Shown: positions 21,515 through 31,498, counted from the first letter of the stretch. The stretch is 64,000 bases of DNA from Antedon mediterranea (GCF_964355755.1 NC_092677.1:1307001-1371000), one strand, 5' to 3'. The notes: generated from the sequence alone by a model not told the origin. Translations and numbers: made by a program.

Positions 21515-23682
21515 TTCTGTAGTGAGAACACAGCTCGGCCCTGCGTCAGCAGATCCTCTCGAACTGGAAGACGCAGGGGATGATCGTAGAGCAGGTCGAG
21601 AAGCAGTGGATACCATGCTTGTCGAGCCCAGCCCGGGGCGATCAGAAGGACCCGGCAAGGATGGCGCTGAATGTGCGTCAGAACAGTTGGTATTAGTGAG
21701 ATCGGTGGAAACGCATAAGCCCATAGTCCGTCCCACGGTATGGATAGGGCATCCACCGCCCACGCACGTGCATCCCGAAACCTTGTGCAGAAGGTCGGGA
21801 GCTGTGTGTTGTCTGACGTCGCAAACAGATCTATATGAGGCCGCCCGAAGTGGTCGAAAATCAGTGTGGCAATGCTGGGTAGAAGGCGCCATTCCGTGGG
21901 ACAAAGTGTTTGTCGGGACAGAGCGTCCGCCACAATGTTGAGGCTGCCCGCAATGTGGGCAGCCGAGAGTTTGATGTTGTTGCCTATGCACCACATCATC
22001 AGTCTCCAGAGGTGGAAGCATAACGTCGGTGACCTCGTGCCTCCCTGACGATTTATATATGCTACCACTGTTGTGTTGTCGGAATGGATAAGGACGTGAC
22101 GACCGGCCACGTGAGGTCGAAGGGCCTTCAAGGTCCTGACGACTGCCCAGAGTTCTAGGAGGTTGATGTGGGAGCGCGCCTCCTCGACCGTCCAAAGGCC
22201 GGAGGCGCGGAGTGCCCTGGAGCAACCGCCCCAGCCTGTCTCGGATGCGTCTGTCTCTATACGGACGTCCGGCAAAGATTTTTGAATCGGCATTCCCACA
22301 GTCAACCTGCCTTCTACCAGCCACCATTCGAGATGCGTCTGAATGAATGCATTCGACGGAACCACTTTGTGTAGGGAGTCTATGTGCGGTCGGTAATGAG
22401 CCAGCAGATGCAGCTGTAAAGGTCTCATACGTAGCCGGCAATACGGAACCAAGGCAACGAAGCTGGCCAGACAACCCAGTGCTCTGAGCCATTCGTAAGC
22501 CGTCGGAGCACGAGCAGATATTAGATTGCGTACTGCACTCATTGCAGACGCGATGCGTTGTTGGGATGGACACGCCAAGCCCGTCACGAGATTTATCTGT
22601 GCTCCGAGGTATAACGGGAGCTGTGTCGGCACCAGGCACGACTTCTCCCGATTGACAATGAAACCTGCCTGTTCCGTTACGAGAAGGACATATTGTAGAC
22701 TGCTCATCAGCCTGTCCCTGGACTGGGCCACGACCAACCAATCGTCGAGATACATGAATACTCTTATTCCATGTTTGTGGAAGAACGACGCCAGCGTTCT
22801 GACTATGCGTGTAAACACGCGAGGAGCCGTCGATAGGCCGAACGGCAAAGCGACGAATTGGTACAATTGGTCGAGGATTCTGAAACGTAGCCAACGTCGA
22901 TCTGCCTCTGCGATAGGAACGTGAAAGTACGCATCTTTCAGGTCTATCGAGGCTGCCCAGTCTCCTCGTCTTAGCCCCAGAAGGATGGATGAGACTGTCT
23001 CCATCCGAAACCTTTGGGGCCGAATAAACCGCTTGTTTAGACTCCTCAGATTTAAAATAGGTCGCCAGTCGCCTGTCTTCTTTTCTGTGAGGAAGACGGT
23101 CGACTCGTGTCCCGAGACGGCGCATCGTTCGTCGACTGGTTCTACTGCTCCCTTTTGGAGTAGAGAATTGAGGCCGTCCAGAAGCGCACATCTCTTTAGA
23201 GGCTCTGGCGGAATTCTTGTCGACCGAGCGCCCCCGCTCACCGGGGGGCTCGTAAATTCGATGCTGTAGCCGTTTTTTATGGTGGCGAGAATCCACCTGT
23301 CCTCCGACAGGGTCTCCCACACTCGGGCGAACCGTCCTAGGCGACCCCCCACCTGCCCGTCGATGTTGGGGACGGGCGTACCGATCGCGTCACCGGCGAC
23401 GCGCGAACGCACCCGGACGCCTGCCGCTCTTATGGCTGGCGTCATATCTTCCGGGCCTGCCTCGTGCAGGTCGGGGATATCTGTTGATGTCATGTGGGGT
23501 GCGAACGCGGGAAGAAGTAGAAGCCTGCGTATCAGGACGCGCCGGTGTCGGTACTGGCGGTTGCGTTGGCGGTACTGGAGCCGGAAAAGGGGGAGGCGGT
23601 CTGGATGGTCCCGAACGTCCACGGCTAGCCCGACGTTTCTGCGGGAATCTCGATCGAGTTTCACGACGTGCCTCCCGCTCAC
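21379..23682 (-). CDS. DIRS copy 2: reverse transcriptase-RNase H
   Basis: 767 codons. From about residue 120 comes IEFTSPPVSGG, then the RT palm with DWRPILNLR, SIDLKDAYFHVP, the QFVALPFGLSTAPRVF stretch and the catalytic FMYLDDWLVV. RNase H follows with IETDASETGWGG, INLLELWAV, HSDNTTVVAYINRQGG and HIAGSLNIVADALSR. The C-terminal IDLFATSDNTQLPTF domain is typical of DIRS elements; no DPPY methyltransferase motif is seen in it. The ORF overlaps Gag by about 290 bp and the YR ORF. No stop or frameshift is visible. Confidence 0.88.
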   Translation of the reverse strand: MSGRHVVKLDRDSRRNVGLAVDVRDHPDRLPLFRLQYRQRNRQYRHRRVLIRRLLLLPAFAPHMTSTDIPDLHEAGPEDMTPAIRAAGVRVRSRVAGDAIGTPVPNIDGQVGGRLGRFARVWETLSEDRWILATIKNGYSIEFTSPPVSGGARSTRIPPEPLKRCALLDGLNSLLQKGAVEPVDERCAVSGHESTVFLTEKKTGDWRPILNLRSLNKRFIRPQRFRMETVSSILLGLRRGDWAASIDLKDAYFHVPIAEADRRWLRFRILDQLYQFVALPFGLSTAPRVFTRIVRTLASFFHKHGIRVFMYLDDWLVVAQSRDRLMSSLQYVLLVTEQAGFIVNREKSCLVPTQLPLYLGAQINLVTGLACPSQQRIASAMSAVRNLISARAPTAYEWLRALGCLASFVALVPYCRLRMRPLQLHLLAHYRPHIDSLHKVVPSNAFIQTHLEWWLVEGRLTVGMPIQKSLPDVRIETDASETGWGGCSRALRASGLWTVEEARSHINLLELWAVVRTLKALRPHVAGRHVLIHSDNTTVVAYINRQGGTRSPTLCFHLWRLMMWCIGNNIKLSAAHIAGSLNIVADALSRQTLCPTEWRLLPSIATLIFDHFGRPHIDLFATSDNTQLPTFCTRFRDARAWAVDALSIPWDGLWAYAFPPISLIPTVLTHIQRHPCRVLLIAPGWARQAWYPLLLDLLYDHPLRLPVREDLLTQGRAVFSLQNLQSLRLTVWPLSGISSETQAFQMALPPSRRNLVGNLLLPSTIAD

Positions 23683-24985
23683 GCGCCCACTTATCTTCCT
23701 TCTGGGAGAAACTCCCGAAGAAGAGATCCTTAGCGCCGAAAGATTCCGATGTAGTGAATCTACGATATTGCGCTGGCGCGATATCTGTCCCCTGGAGGAC
23801 GTTGACCCGGCGAGCAGCGGCCGACGTAACGGAAATAAATGCTTGCTGATCAGCGATAAGACCAGTTATTTGCTGCAGCAAAGTGATGACCTCGTCATCG
23901 CGCTCTCTAGGGTGTTCCGGGTCCGCCAGGAACGACAAGAGATAACCAGAAATAGACGTCACGCGTACTGTCTCGCGGGCGGCTCTATCAACTGCGAGAA
24001 GCGTCTCTTCTGTCTTAGCAGCCTTCGGAGCCAAGTAGTTGGTCTTGCCAGCCTCTACGCCCTGGTCCTCTCGGACGCGGTCTTTGGCTGCATCAGGCAC
24101 TCCCGGTGCAATGATGTACTTATCAAATTGCGCTGACGGCACCGGAAACGCCGACGAGAGAATGTACGGTGCGGCTCTACGTGTCGTTGTTGAGTCGCGC
24201 GCAAACATGTCTAAGCGGTCGATCAGTTCTTGGTCGAGAGGCACCACCGGACAGGTAGTGCTTTTCCTAAGAGGCGTACGCACGCCGAAAGTAGAAAACC
24301 GCTTAGTTGAAGGCGTAGGCTTAGGCTCGCGGAGCGAGTAGTCGATTCCAAGATAGGCCAGTACCGCCGGAAGAACTCTGTTCACGAGCGCCTGTAAACC
24401 CTCCTCACCGGGCCCCCTAAGCGACGCGGCTCTCTCCTCATCCGAGAGCGTGACCATAGTGCGATCAGACAAATAGTCGTCTTCCATCGAAGCACCCTCA
24501 GAAAAGGGCGGTAGTGGTGTCTGAGGAGGGGGCACCGGATAATACGGAATCGGAGGACGCTGGGCTGGGGCTACCGTAGGCTCGTCCCTTGGTAAAGCCC
24601 TTACCGCCGCCGCAATGGCATGCAACAACGCCGGAGACAACTCATTAGGGTCCGGGGCTGCAGAGGCCGCAGCGGGAACAGGCGCGGCGCCGAGAAAAAC
24701 CTCCTTCGCAAGTGGAACGGAAGCCACAGGCTCTTCCTCGCGTTGCACGACATCGTGCGTAGCTACCACTGGAGCCGCCACAGGCGCGGACTCCTCCGGA
24801 ACACCGACCTCAACAGTGCGTTCCACGGGCCGCGGAAGCGACGCAAACTTGGCTGGCGTCCAGCGAACGCAAACGTCACACGGGTTATCCTGATTGCACG
24901 TACGGCACTTAATACATCGCATGTGGCGATCCCATTTCACCGTCGTCCGCGGGCCCCTACACTGGACACACTCTTGCTTAGGCAT
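23390..24985 (-). CDS. DIRS copy 2: Gag-like protein
   Basis: The open frame extends to 25015, but the ATG at 24985 (MPKQECVQCRG) is preferred because copy 1 begins MPKSEC at the same place. The N-terminus has CVQC, HMRCIKCRTC and NPCDVC, a Cys/His-rich zinc-binding-like module of about 40 residues. An Ala/Pro-rich middle and an Arg-rich C-terminus follow (KWAREREARRETRSR), consistent with nucleic-acid binding. Family assignment rests on position within the element. Confidence 0.75.
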   Translation of the reverse strand: MPKQECVQCRGPRTTVKWDRHMRCIKCRTCNQDNPCDVCVRWTPAKFASLPRPVERTVEVGVPEESAPVAAPVVATHDVVQREEEPVASVPLAKEVFLGAAPVPAAASAAPDPNELSPALLHAIAAAVRALPRDEPTVAPAQRPPIPYYPVPPPQTPLPPFSEGASMEDDYLSDRTMVTLSDEERAASLRGPGEEGLQALVNRVLPAVLAYLGIDYSLREPKPTPSTKRFSTFGVRTPLRKSTTCPVVPLDQELIDRLDMFARDSTTTRRAAPYILSSAFPVPSAQFDKYIIAPGVPDAAKDRVREDQGVEAGKTNYLAPKAAKTEETLLAVDRAARETVRVTSISGYLLSFLADPEHPRERDDEVITLLQQITGLIADQQAFISVTSAAARRVNVLQGTDIAPAQYRRFTTSESFGAKDLFFGSFSQKEDKWAREREARRETRSRFPQKRRASRGRSGPSRPPPPFPAPVPPTQPPVPTPARPDTQASTSSRVRTPHDINRYPRPARGRPGRYDASHKSGRRPGAFARRR

Positions 24986-25569
24986 GATGGTGCAAAACAC
25001 CTGTCTAACAGACACACAATCAACTACCTAACAACAGTCTCTTAACCTAGCGCCTGACTGATTCTGCTGTATAGCGTTGCCTACACTCGGCCGGTGACCC
25101 CGGTGAACTCTAAAGCTATTTCTGACTCGCTTGCTAGGCGAGTCAACGGATTGCAACGTATCAAATTCTCAAAATAACAATAAGAAACGATATTTCTGCC
25201 TTGTTTAAACAACAACGGCAACGTATTCCAACGTATCTAAATAATGTAAAGTTAAACTTAGCCTCGGCTAGCTAGACTATTCTAGTCTGTAGAATTCCTT
25301 GAAACTCGTCTTCTCTTCGAAAAACTTCGTGTCTGTCAACTACGACGATACGAAAAGAAATGATGACGGTATTACGTGGGAGTGGTTCCACTAGAGGGCG
25401 CTATAGCGGACTGTCCCATTTATCATGGAGGTGAGCTACCGCTAAATTCTTCTTTTCGTAATTGTTTCGCACTTCGTGGAAAAGGGCTTATGTCGTGTTT
25501 ATCCAGGTAAGCAGGCACGATATAGACTAACTAGATCGGTACCCAATATATTGCTTTGTTTAATTTCAG

Positions 25570-25653
25570 TGTCAAATAACTGTTCCAATCACGCTTGTTC
25601 TAATGGAGGTGTTTGTACACCGTCTTCTAGTTCTATGTGTAACAGGGTAACAG
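25570..25653 (+). CDS. Unit C exon: first half of an EGF-like domain
   Basis: Acceptor TTTCAG, phase 1, reading NNCSNHACSNGGVC and then SSSSMC, the first four cysteines of the 8-Cys EGF pattern. It leaves the pattern at ACA G|GTATGC, a usable phase-1 donor. The second half appears about 800 bp downstream, so either an intron or an insertion splits this EGF. Confidence 0.5.
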
Positions 25654-26465
25654 GTATGCTTATACCCAAATACTTGAATGATTTATCTGCTGAATCTGAC
25701 TTGAATCTGAGAAACCTTGTGGGACCCATTAAAGTAAAAGCTGGAATGATAAGTGACCATGCTATAAATAGATGAGTCACCTCATCCAAGTGGCGGGAAA
25801 ATGGTCATGAATATTTAGTGTATAATGTTTCAGTATGGGTCAGTTCATAAATGGACAAGGGATTTTGTTAATTGATTTGCATTTTTAATAGTTTCTTTTT
25901 TTGTATAACCGAACTTTAAATTGATAATTACATGTGTATGACTCGAGTTACAATACAATCGTTCTGTAAACTACGAAATAACGTTATGGTAAATGTATGT
26001 ACCATCGGTTAAAAATTGTCATAGTACCCAACTGGGAATGGATGACACTTACTAGTGCCTAGCCCAAAGTGAAGGTTTTCATCTCCTTCCGACTGGTTAC
26101 TAGGTAAGCATCTATATTTTTATCTCTCTTAATTTTAGAATTGTTTTACTATAGTTAATATAGTTGATTAGTTATTTGATGTTATACTATAGTTAATATA
26201 GTTGATTAGTTAATCGATTGTTATACTAGACACAACGCAATAGTAGCCTATACTGTCGTTAATGATACGATCACTGATGTTATCTTAAATAGTAACACTG
26301 TTTTTGTTCTATCTCCTTCCGACTGGTTACTAGCTTCAATAAAAGAATTTAACTTTTCCAAACCAAGAACTGTCTCTGTGGATGATTTTATTGTGTTTGT
26401 GCCAGTGCTGCAGCTCCTGAAAATACTACGCGATAAAGCTACGACGCTAGTAGTCTGAACCTGTT

Positions 26466-26524
26466 ACATATGGGATACACATGTTCCTGTCCACAGTGTT
26501 TCTTTGGACAATTGTGTGAAACTC
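26466..26524 (+). CDS. Unit C: second half of the split EGF-like domain
   Basis: Reads GYTCSCPQCFFGQLCET and ends C|GTGAGT in phase 1, which supplies the last four cysteines. No clear acceptor is seen directly upstream. It may belong to an insertion-disrupted exon. Confidence 0.4.
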
Positions 26525-26759
26525 GTGAGTTTTCACTACCGGGAAAGTACTGTAGATAACAAGCCAAATTATACATTGAGCCTTTTCAATAATAAAGAAA
26601 GTATATAAAACTAGATTTTAAGTCGTCGCTTGAGTCATACGTTAGAATACAAATTAAAATGTTTTACTGGAACATTATGTGAAAATACAAATTTAATTCA
26701 TGTACTTTACAGTATAAAATCATTTTTTTAACTCGAATAAATGTATTTGTTATCATCAG

Positions 26760-26882
26760 CGTCAAATGGTTGCTCCAACAACCTTTGTCAGAATGGAGCT
26801 GCTTGTAACACTGTTTCTGGTTCCTGTTCAGCATACACATGTACCTGTTCATCATGTTTTACTGGAACATTCTGTGAGACTC
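26760..26882 (+). CDS. Unit C EGF-like exon 1
   Basis: 123 nt, phase 1-1, CAG acceptor and GTAAGT donor. The domain follows C-x4-C-x5-C-x6-C-x4-C-x-C-x2-C-x5-C with CQNGAAC and FTGTFCET. Eight cysteines exceed the usual six of EGF; the extra pair (fourth and seventh) could form an additional disulfide. Like the exons below, it would be extracellular and add one rigid module per exon. Confidence 0.75.
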
Positions 26883-26996
26883 GTAAGTTATGTTTGTCTG
26901 CTTGCTTTTATCACAGTTCAAATACAAATTTAATCATGTACATTGCAGTATAAAATCATTTTTTGTAACTCGAATACATTTATTTATTATTAACAG

Positions 26997-27119
26997 CGTT
27001 AAATGCTTGCTCCAATAACGCATGTCAGAATGGAGGTACATGTAACGCCGTTGCTGGTTCCTGTACAGCATACACGTGTACCTGTTCATCATGTTTTACT
27101 GGATTATTCTGTGAAACTT
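26997..27119 (+). CDS. Unit C EGF-like exon 2
   Basis: 123 nt, phase 1-1, same 8-Cys spacing, reading NACSNNACQNGGTC and FTGLFCET. The following intron is nearly identical to the one after exon 1. A truncated exon end (ATGTGAAACTG|GTAAGT) remains at 27206-27220. Confidence 0.75.
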
Positions 27120-27450
27120 GTAAGTTATGTTTGTCTGCTTGCTTTTATCACAGTTCAAATACAAATTTAATCATGTACATTGCAGTATAAAATCATTTTT
27201 TTTAATATTATGTGAAACTGGTAAGTTCTATGTTTTTTCTGCTTTTCTTTATCAGAATTCAAATATGTATTTTACAGTCTATACTTTTCTGAAAACTGTA
27301 ATTTTCTCTTTTGTATAATATTCACTATCAGCGTCTGATGCTTCGACGCAAGTTCTATGTTTGTTTGCTTGTCAGCCCGTGACGACTGAATCTGCCCTAT
27401 AATTTTCCAGTATTTAATGTAACTAGAATGCATTCATTTTTTATTATCAG

Positions 27451-27570
27451 GAAATGCTTGCACTGGCAACATTTGTCAGAATGGAGCTAGTTGTGCCCAG
27501 GTTTCTGGTTCCTGTACAGCATACACATGTACCTGTCCAACATGTTATACTGGATCATTCTGTGAGACTT
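27451..27570 (+). CDS. Unit C EGF-like exon 3
   Basis: 120 nt, phase 1-1, reading GNACTGNICQNGASC and PTCYTGSFCET. It is most similar to exon 6 (29301), and their upstream introns also match, so both descend from one block. Confidence 0.75.
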
Positions 27571-27686
27571 GTAAGTTCTATGTTTTTCTGTTTGTTTTTA
27601 TTTACAATTCAAATACAAATTTAATTCATGTATTTTACAGTATAAAGCATGTTTGTTACTCAAATACATTTATTTATTATTATAAG

Positions 27687-27809
27687 TATTGAATGCATGC
27701 TCCAACAATGCTTGTCAGAATGGAGCTGCTTGTGTTCAGGTTTCTGGTTTCTGTACAGCATACACATGTACCTGTCCATCATGTTTTACTGGAACATTCT
27801 GTGAAACTC
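27687..27809 (+). CDS. Unit C EGF-like exon 4
   Basis: 123 nt, phase 1-1. The acceptor is ATAAG and the donor a weaker GTAAAT, so splicing efficiency is uncertain. It reads NACSNNACQNGAAC and SCFTGTFCET. Confidence 0.7.
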
Positions 27810-27922
27810 GTAAATTATGTTTGTCTGCTTGCTTTTATCACAGTTCAAATACAAATTTAATCATGTACTTTGCAGTATAAAATCATTTTTTTAACTCGAA
27901 TAAATGTATTTATTATTATCAG

Positions 27923-28045
27923 CGTCAAATGCTTGCTCCAAAAACGTATGTCAGAATGGAGGTGTATGTACCATTGTTGCTGGTTCTTGTACTTCTTACA
28001 CGTGTACCTGTCCATCATGTTTTACTGGACCATTCTGTGAAACTG
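27923..28045 (+). CDS. Unit C EGF-like exon 5
   Basis: 123 nt, phase 1-1, reading NACSKNVCQNGGVC and SCFTGPFCET, ending G|GTAAGT. A LINE fragment inserted 100 bp downstream in the intron. Confidence 0.75.
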
Positions 28046-28145
28046 GTAAGTTCTATGTTTTTTCTGCTTTTCTTTATCAGAATTCAAATATGTATTTTAC
28101 AGTCTATAGTTTTCTGACACTGTAATTTTCTCTTTTGTATAATAT

Positions 28146-29167
28146 AATTGCAGATCTTTCTACCTTGATCTCATCCCACATGCCACAATATGCTGACGAC
28201 ACTGTTCTCTATAGAGTAATCAAATCCCCAGTTGATTGTGACTTTTTACAGGCTGACCTCAACTCTATCAATAAATGGGGTGAAACAAATCGTATGTCCC
28301 TCAATCTTGGTAAATGTAAAGTCATGGAAATAACCCGCTCAAAAAACCACAACTCTTTCCAATATTTTATCCTTAATAATCAAATCGAAACAGTGTCCCA
28401 CTATAAATACCTTGGAGTTACTTTAACGTCGGATTTAAAATGGAACCAGCATATATCCCAATCTGTTATTAAATGTAACCGACTTGTGGGTTTTATTAAA
28501 CGTTGTGTTAAGACCAATGACCACCTTGTTCTTTTAAAACTTTTCACAACTATAGTAAGGCCAATCGTTGAATATGCAGCTCCCGTGTGGTTACCACATC
28601 AACAATGCACCATCAACCAAATCGAATCTATCCAAAGACGTTTCACTAGATCATGTTTTCCAGGCTATTTCCAAACTATATATTCCCTACGTCCATCTTA
28701 CGAAGCCCGACTTACCTTCCTCAAACTACCCCGGTTGACCATAGACTTAAATTTCTTCATGTTAAATTTGTTATTAAGTGTCTCTACGTAGATTTTCTGG
28801 TTGATGGTGCATTGTTGCCCACACCAGTTTCTCGTAAAAATTATAAACTAGTTTTTAGGCATAAGGGTTCTCGTACCAATACATTTTACCGCTCTGTTTT
28901 TATTTCCTTTCCAAGGTTGTTGGATACCCTCCCTATTGAAGTGACTAATTTGTGCCTTTTTGGTTCCTCTAAGTTTTTCCCTGCCTTTTTTAATGCATTT
29001 TGCTGTTAACTTGTTTTTGTCTGCACCAGAGGGAGAGTCGTCGCATAGTGACTTCTCACTTTTCTACAATCCGCCAGACTGGTGTTAGTTTTCTTGTCTG
29101 TATTTTTATTGTTTTATATGTTTTATATGTCTTCTGAAAAAATAAATGAATTGAATTGAATTGAATT
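28146..29167 (+). mobile_element. 5'-truncated LINE insertion, CR1/L2 type
   Basis: Flanked by an exact 9-bp target duplication, GTATAATAT, at 28137-28145 and 29168-29176, with a (GAATT)n 3' tail. The intact pre-insertion site survives in the paralogous intron near 27310-27330. It encodes only the end of a reverse transcriptase: the YADDTVLYR catalytic motif, then MSLNLGKCKVMEI and the C-terminal region in a second frame to 29009. It is inactive. Confidence 0.85.
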
Positions 29168-29300
29168 GTATAATATTCACTATCAGCGTCTGATGCTTCG
29201 ACGCAAGTTCAATATTTGTCTGCTTGTCAGCCCGTGCCGAATCTGCCCTATAATTTTTCAGTATAAATGTAACTAGAATGCATTCATTTTGTATTATCAG

Positions 29301-29420
29301 GAAATGCTTGCACTGGCAACATTTGTCAGAATGGAGCTAGTTGTGTCCAGGTTTCTGGTTCCTGTACAGCATACATCTGTACCTGTCCATCATGTTTTAC
29401 TGGAACATTCTGTGAAACTT
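29301..29420 (+). CDS. Unit C EGF-like exon 6
   Basis: 120 nt, phase 1-1, reading GNACTGNICQNGASC and SCFTGTFCET. Its differences from exon 3 are few, for instance YIC for YTC before the CPSC. Confidence 0.75.
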
Positions 29421-29536
29421 GTAAGTTCTATGTTTGTCTGTTTGCTTTTATCAGAGTTCAAATACAAATTTAATTCATGTACATTGCAGTATAAAATCAT
29501 TTTTTTAACTCGAATAAATGTATTTATTATCATCAG

Positions 29537-29659
29537 CGTCAAATGCTTGCTCCAACAATTTTTGTCAGAATGGAGCTGTATGTGTCCAGTTTTCTGGTTC
29601 CTGTACAGCATACACATGTACCTGTTCATCATGTTTTACTGGAATATTCTGTGAAACTG
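29537..29659 (+). CDS. Unit C EGF-like exon 7
   Basis: 123 nt, phase 1-1, reading NACSNNFCQNGAVC and SCFTGIFCET. The donor G|GTAATT is weaker than in exons 1-3. It is the last EGF recognised. Confidence 0.7.
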
Positions 29660-29705
29660 GTAATTGACCAATCGATTGGTGTTTGGGTATTTTATTTAAT
29701 TTCAG

Positions 29706-29719
29706 CTATCAGCAAATAA
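29706..29719 (+). CDS. Candidate short last exon of unit C
   Basis: After an AATTTCAG acceptor, phase-1 joining to EGF exon 7 reads AISK and TAA (29717-29719). No membrane segment for unit C was found downstream, so a secreted V-EGF protein is possible. The exon is too short to be sure. Confidence 0.25.
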
Positions 29720-29888
29720 GTTTGCCTAAAGGTAACCATCACAAGTTTGAAAATTACAAACACGATGAAGAAAGCTATGTATAGTATAAAGTTTAACTCA
29801 GATTGTTAATAGAGAAGACTGAATTGTGTATAAATGGTACTCTGAACTGGAGATGATGTATCTGTTTCTAACTTTAAATATTATGCAG

Positions 29889-30050
29889 GTGTTCTCCCCA
29901 TGGTTAAACGTGTTCTCTCCATGGTTAAACGTGTTGTCTCCGTGGTTAAACGTGTTCTCTCCATGATTAAACGTCTTCTCTTCATTGTTAAACGTGTTCT
30001 CTCCATGATTAAACGTGTTCTCTCCATTTTTAAACGTGTTCTCTCCCAAT
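29889..30050. repeat. 21-bp minisatellite
   Basis: About eight imperfect copies of gttaaacgtgttctctccatg. Because 21 is a multiple of three, both strands give 7-residue repeat ORFs (such as VKRVLSM), which are by-products. Confidence 0.85.
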
Positions 30051-31236
30051 CCGACCACTCTCTTTATAAAGAATACATTATTTCATCTCAGCCCCAACCC
30101 CTCCAACAACAAACAAAAATCAAACTATTTGTTTTAAATATTTGTCGTGTTTAATCTGAGACACACGCCCGTTGCCACATACGTTGGGAATCCTATTTGC
30201 ATAACAACACACGGCATACCAAGCCGTCTCGTACAACTTCGGTGACATATTAATTATCTTCTAAACACGTAACGAATTACTAATTCTCCCATCTAAAAGT
30301 ATACGTCAACCTAGTAAGTTAGTCGTACTAAATGACAAGTATTTTGTCCCTCAATCTATTGCCACTTATAATAAACATTTCTCACGATAATTTGCATACT
30401 CTTGGAAAGAACACCTGGATCATAATAGGAAATATTAAATGATATAGTGTTTATTGTATAATATAGTGAATCAACAGAGATTTTCTGATTTTTATTTGTA
30501 TAATAAATTATTATACCAATAAAAGATGAATGAACGACGTTGTAATGAACAAGGAACGCGCTAAGCACATATGAAATGTAATATTTGGGTTGAGGGAAAA
30601 TTAATATTAATTTATCGTATTATTGGATAAAATTCTAAAGCCGCACCGTAGTCTGTGACAATAATCAAACATAAAAAAAACCGTTGTATTCAATATAAAA
30701 TAGGTGTAAACAAAATCTGTGAACTTATTATAATGTTATACGTGCTCACTTTCATACTGATTCTGTATTCCAGCAATCGAGTATAGCAATAAACAAAAAT
30801 GTGTTGCAGTGGCGTCGTCAAGGACTGGGGGCCGTCGGGTGCCAACAACCCCCACGTAAATCTAATGTCACTTCTATCATAATTTAGCCTAGACAGTCAT
30901 TTTATTAGACCTACTGAGGGAACATTCAGTCTGATTTCCTCCTCTACTTTTCTACAATATGCTTGCTTGCGATGTCGTATCTGTTCTAATTCAGGAAGGA
31001 GAGGGGGTCCAATCCTAGCTAAACATATTAAAAATCTATTTTCGGATTACTCATCTTACTCAATTAATCATTAATATTCCCAAGTAATTCGAATATTAAA
31101 TCAAAGCCTAAAATCCAGAAAAAAAAACCACTTTGTTATTTCATTATTTAGCTAATTACCGCAAATTTCACTCCAAACACAGAAAACCAGTTGATCTGCT
31201 TTATTATAATAAAATCACCGGAATTTAAAGGACAAC
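30051..31236. other. Noncoding, no feature recognised
   Basis: AT-rich sequence without supported exons. Confidence 0.4.
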
Positions 31237-31498
31237 TTGACCGAGGACGATATTTTAACAACGTATTAGGAATGTACATATGATTTCAGAACAATCGCGA
31301 GATTACTAGAAATTTTCACGATTTGCCAGACTTTGCTAAAAAACTCATGACGTAAATTTTGCGATACACCTGTGACGTCACAGCAATTTACGGAGACGGC
31401 TGTACGGCGAGCGCGTGTGGCGATATCCATTATCTCGCAATGGTTTAGAAATCATATGTACATCCCTAATACGTTTTTAAAATATGGTCCTCGGTCAA
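31237..31498. mobile_element. MITE with about 65-bp inverted repeats
   Basis: The left arm TTGACCGAGGACGATATTTT and the right end are near-perfect inverted copies over about 65 bp (both include GTACATATGATTTC). The centre holds a TGACGTCA word and is noncoding. TTAA-containing sequence flanks both sides, which may hint at a TTAA target, but the left join is not clean. Confidence 0.75.

Larger units (their letters stand above)
20067..25528 (-). mobile_element. DIRS1-like retrotransposon, nearly intact copy
   Basis: 5,462 bp on the minus strand in the intron after the unit C V exon. It has inverted terminal repeats (about 20103-20262 and 25358-25513), Gag, RT-RNase H and YR ORFs all open, and an internal complementary region at 20296-20393. 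The ends, ACACAAACCAG at 20067 and TATAGACT at 25528, are defined by the fusion inside the internal region. It is the same family as 11130-16339 but diverged from it. With all three ORFs open it may be recently active. Confidence 0.88.

Noticed and set aside
21514-23320. N-terminal 600 codons of the 952-codon DIRS frame as a protein
   Set aside because: It overprints the RT ORF, has biased composition, and no recognisable domain until the recombinase. Noted as a finding, not annotated as coding.
29798-30154. Repeat-encoded ORFs on both strands (VKRVLSM and ENTFNHG units)
   Set aside because: A by-product of a 21-bp minisatellite whose length is a multiple of three.
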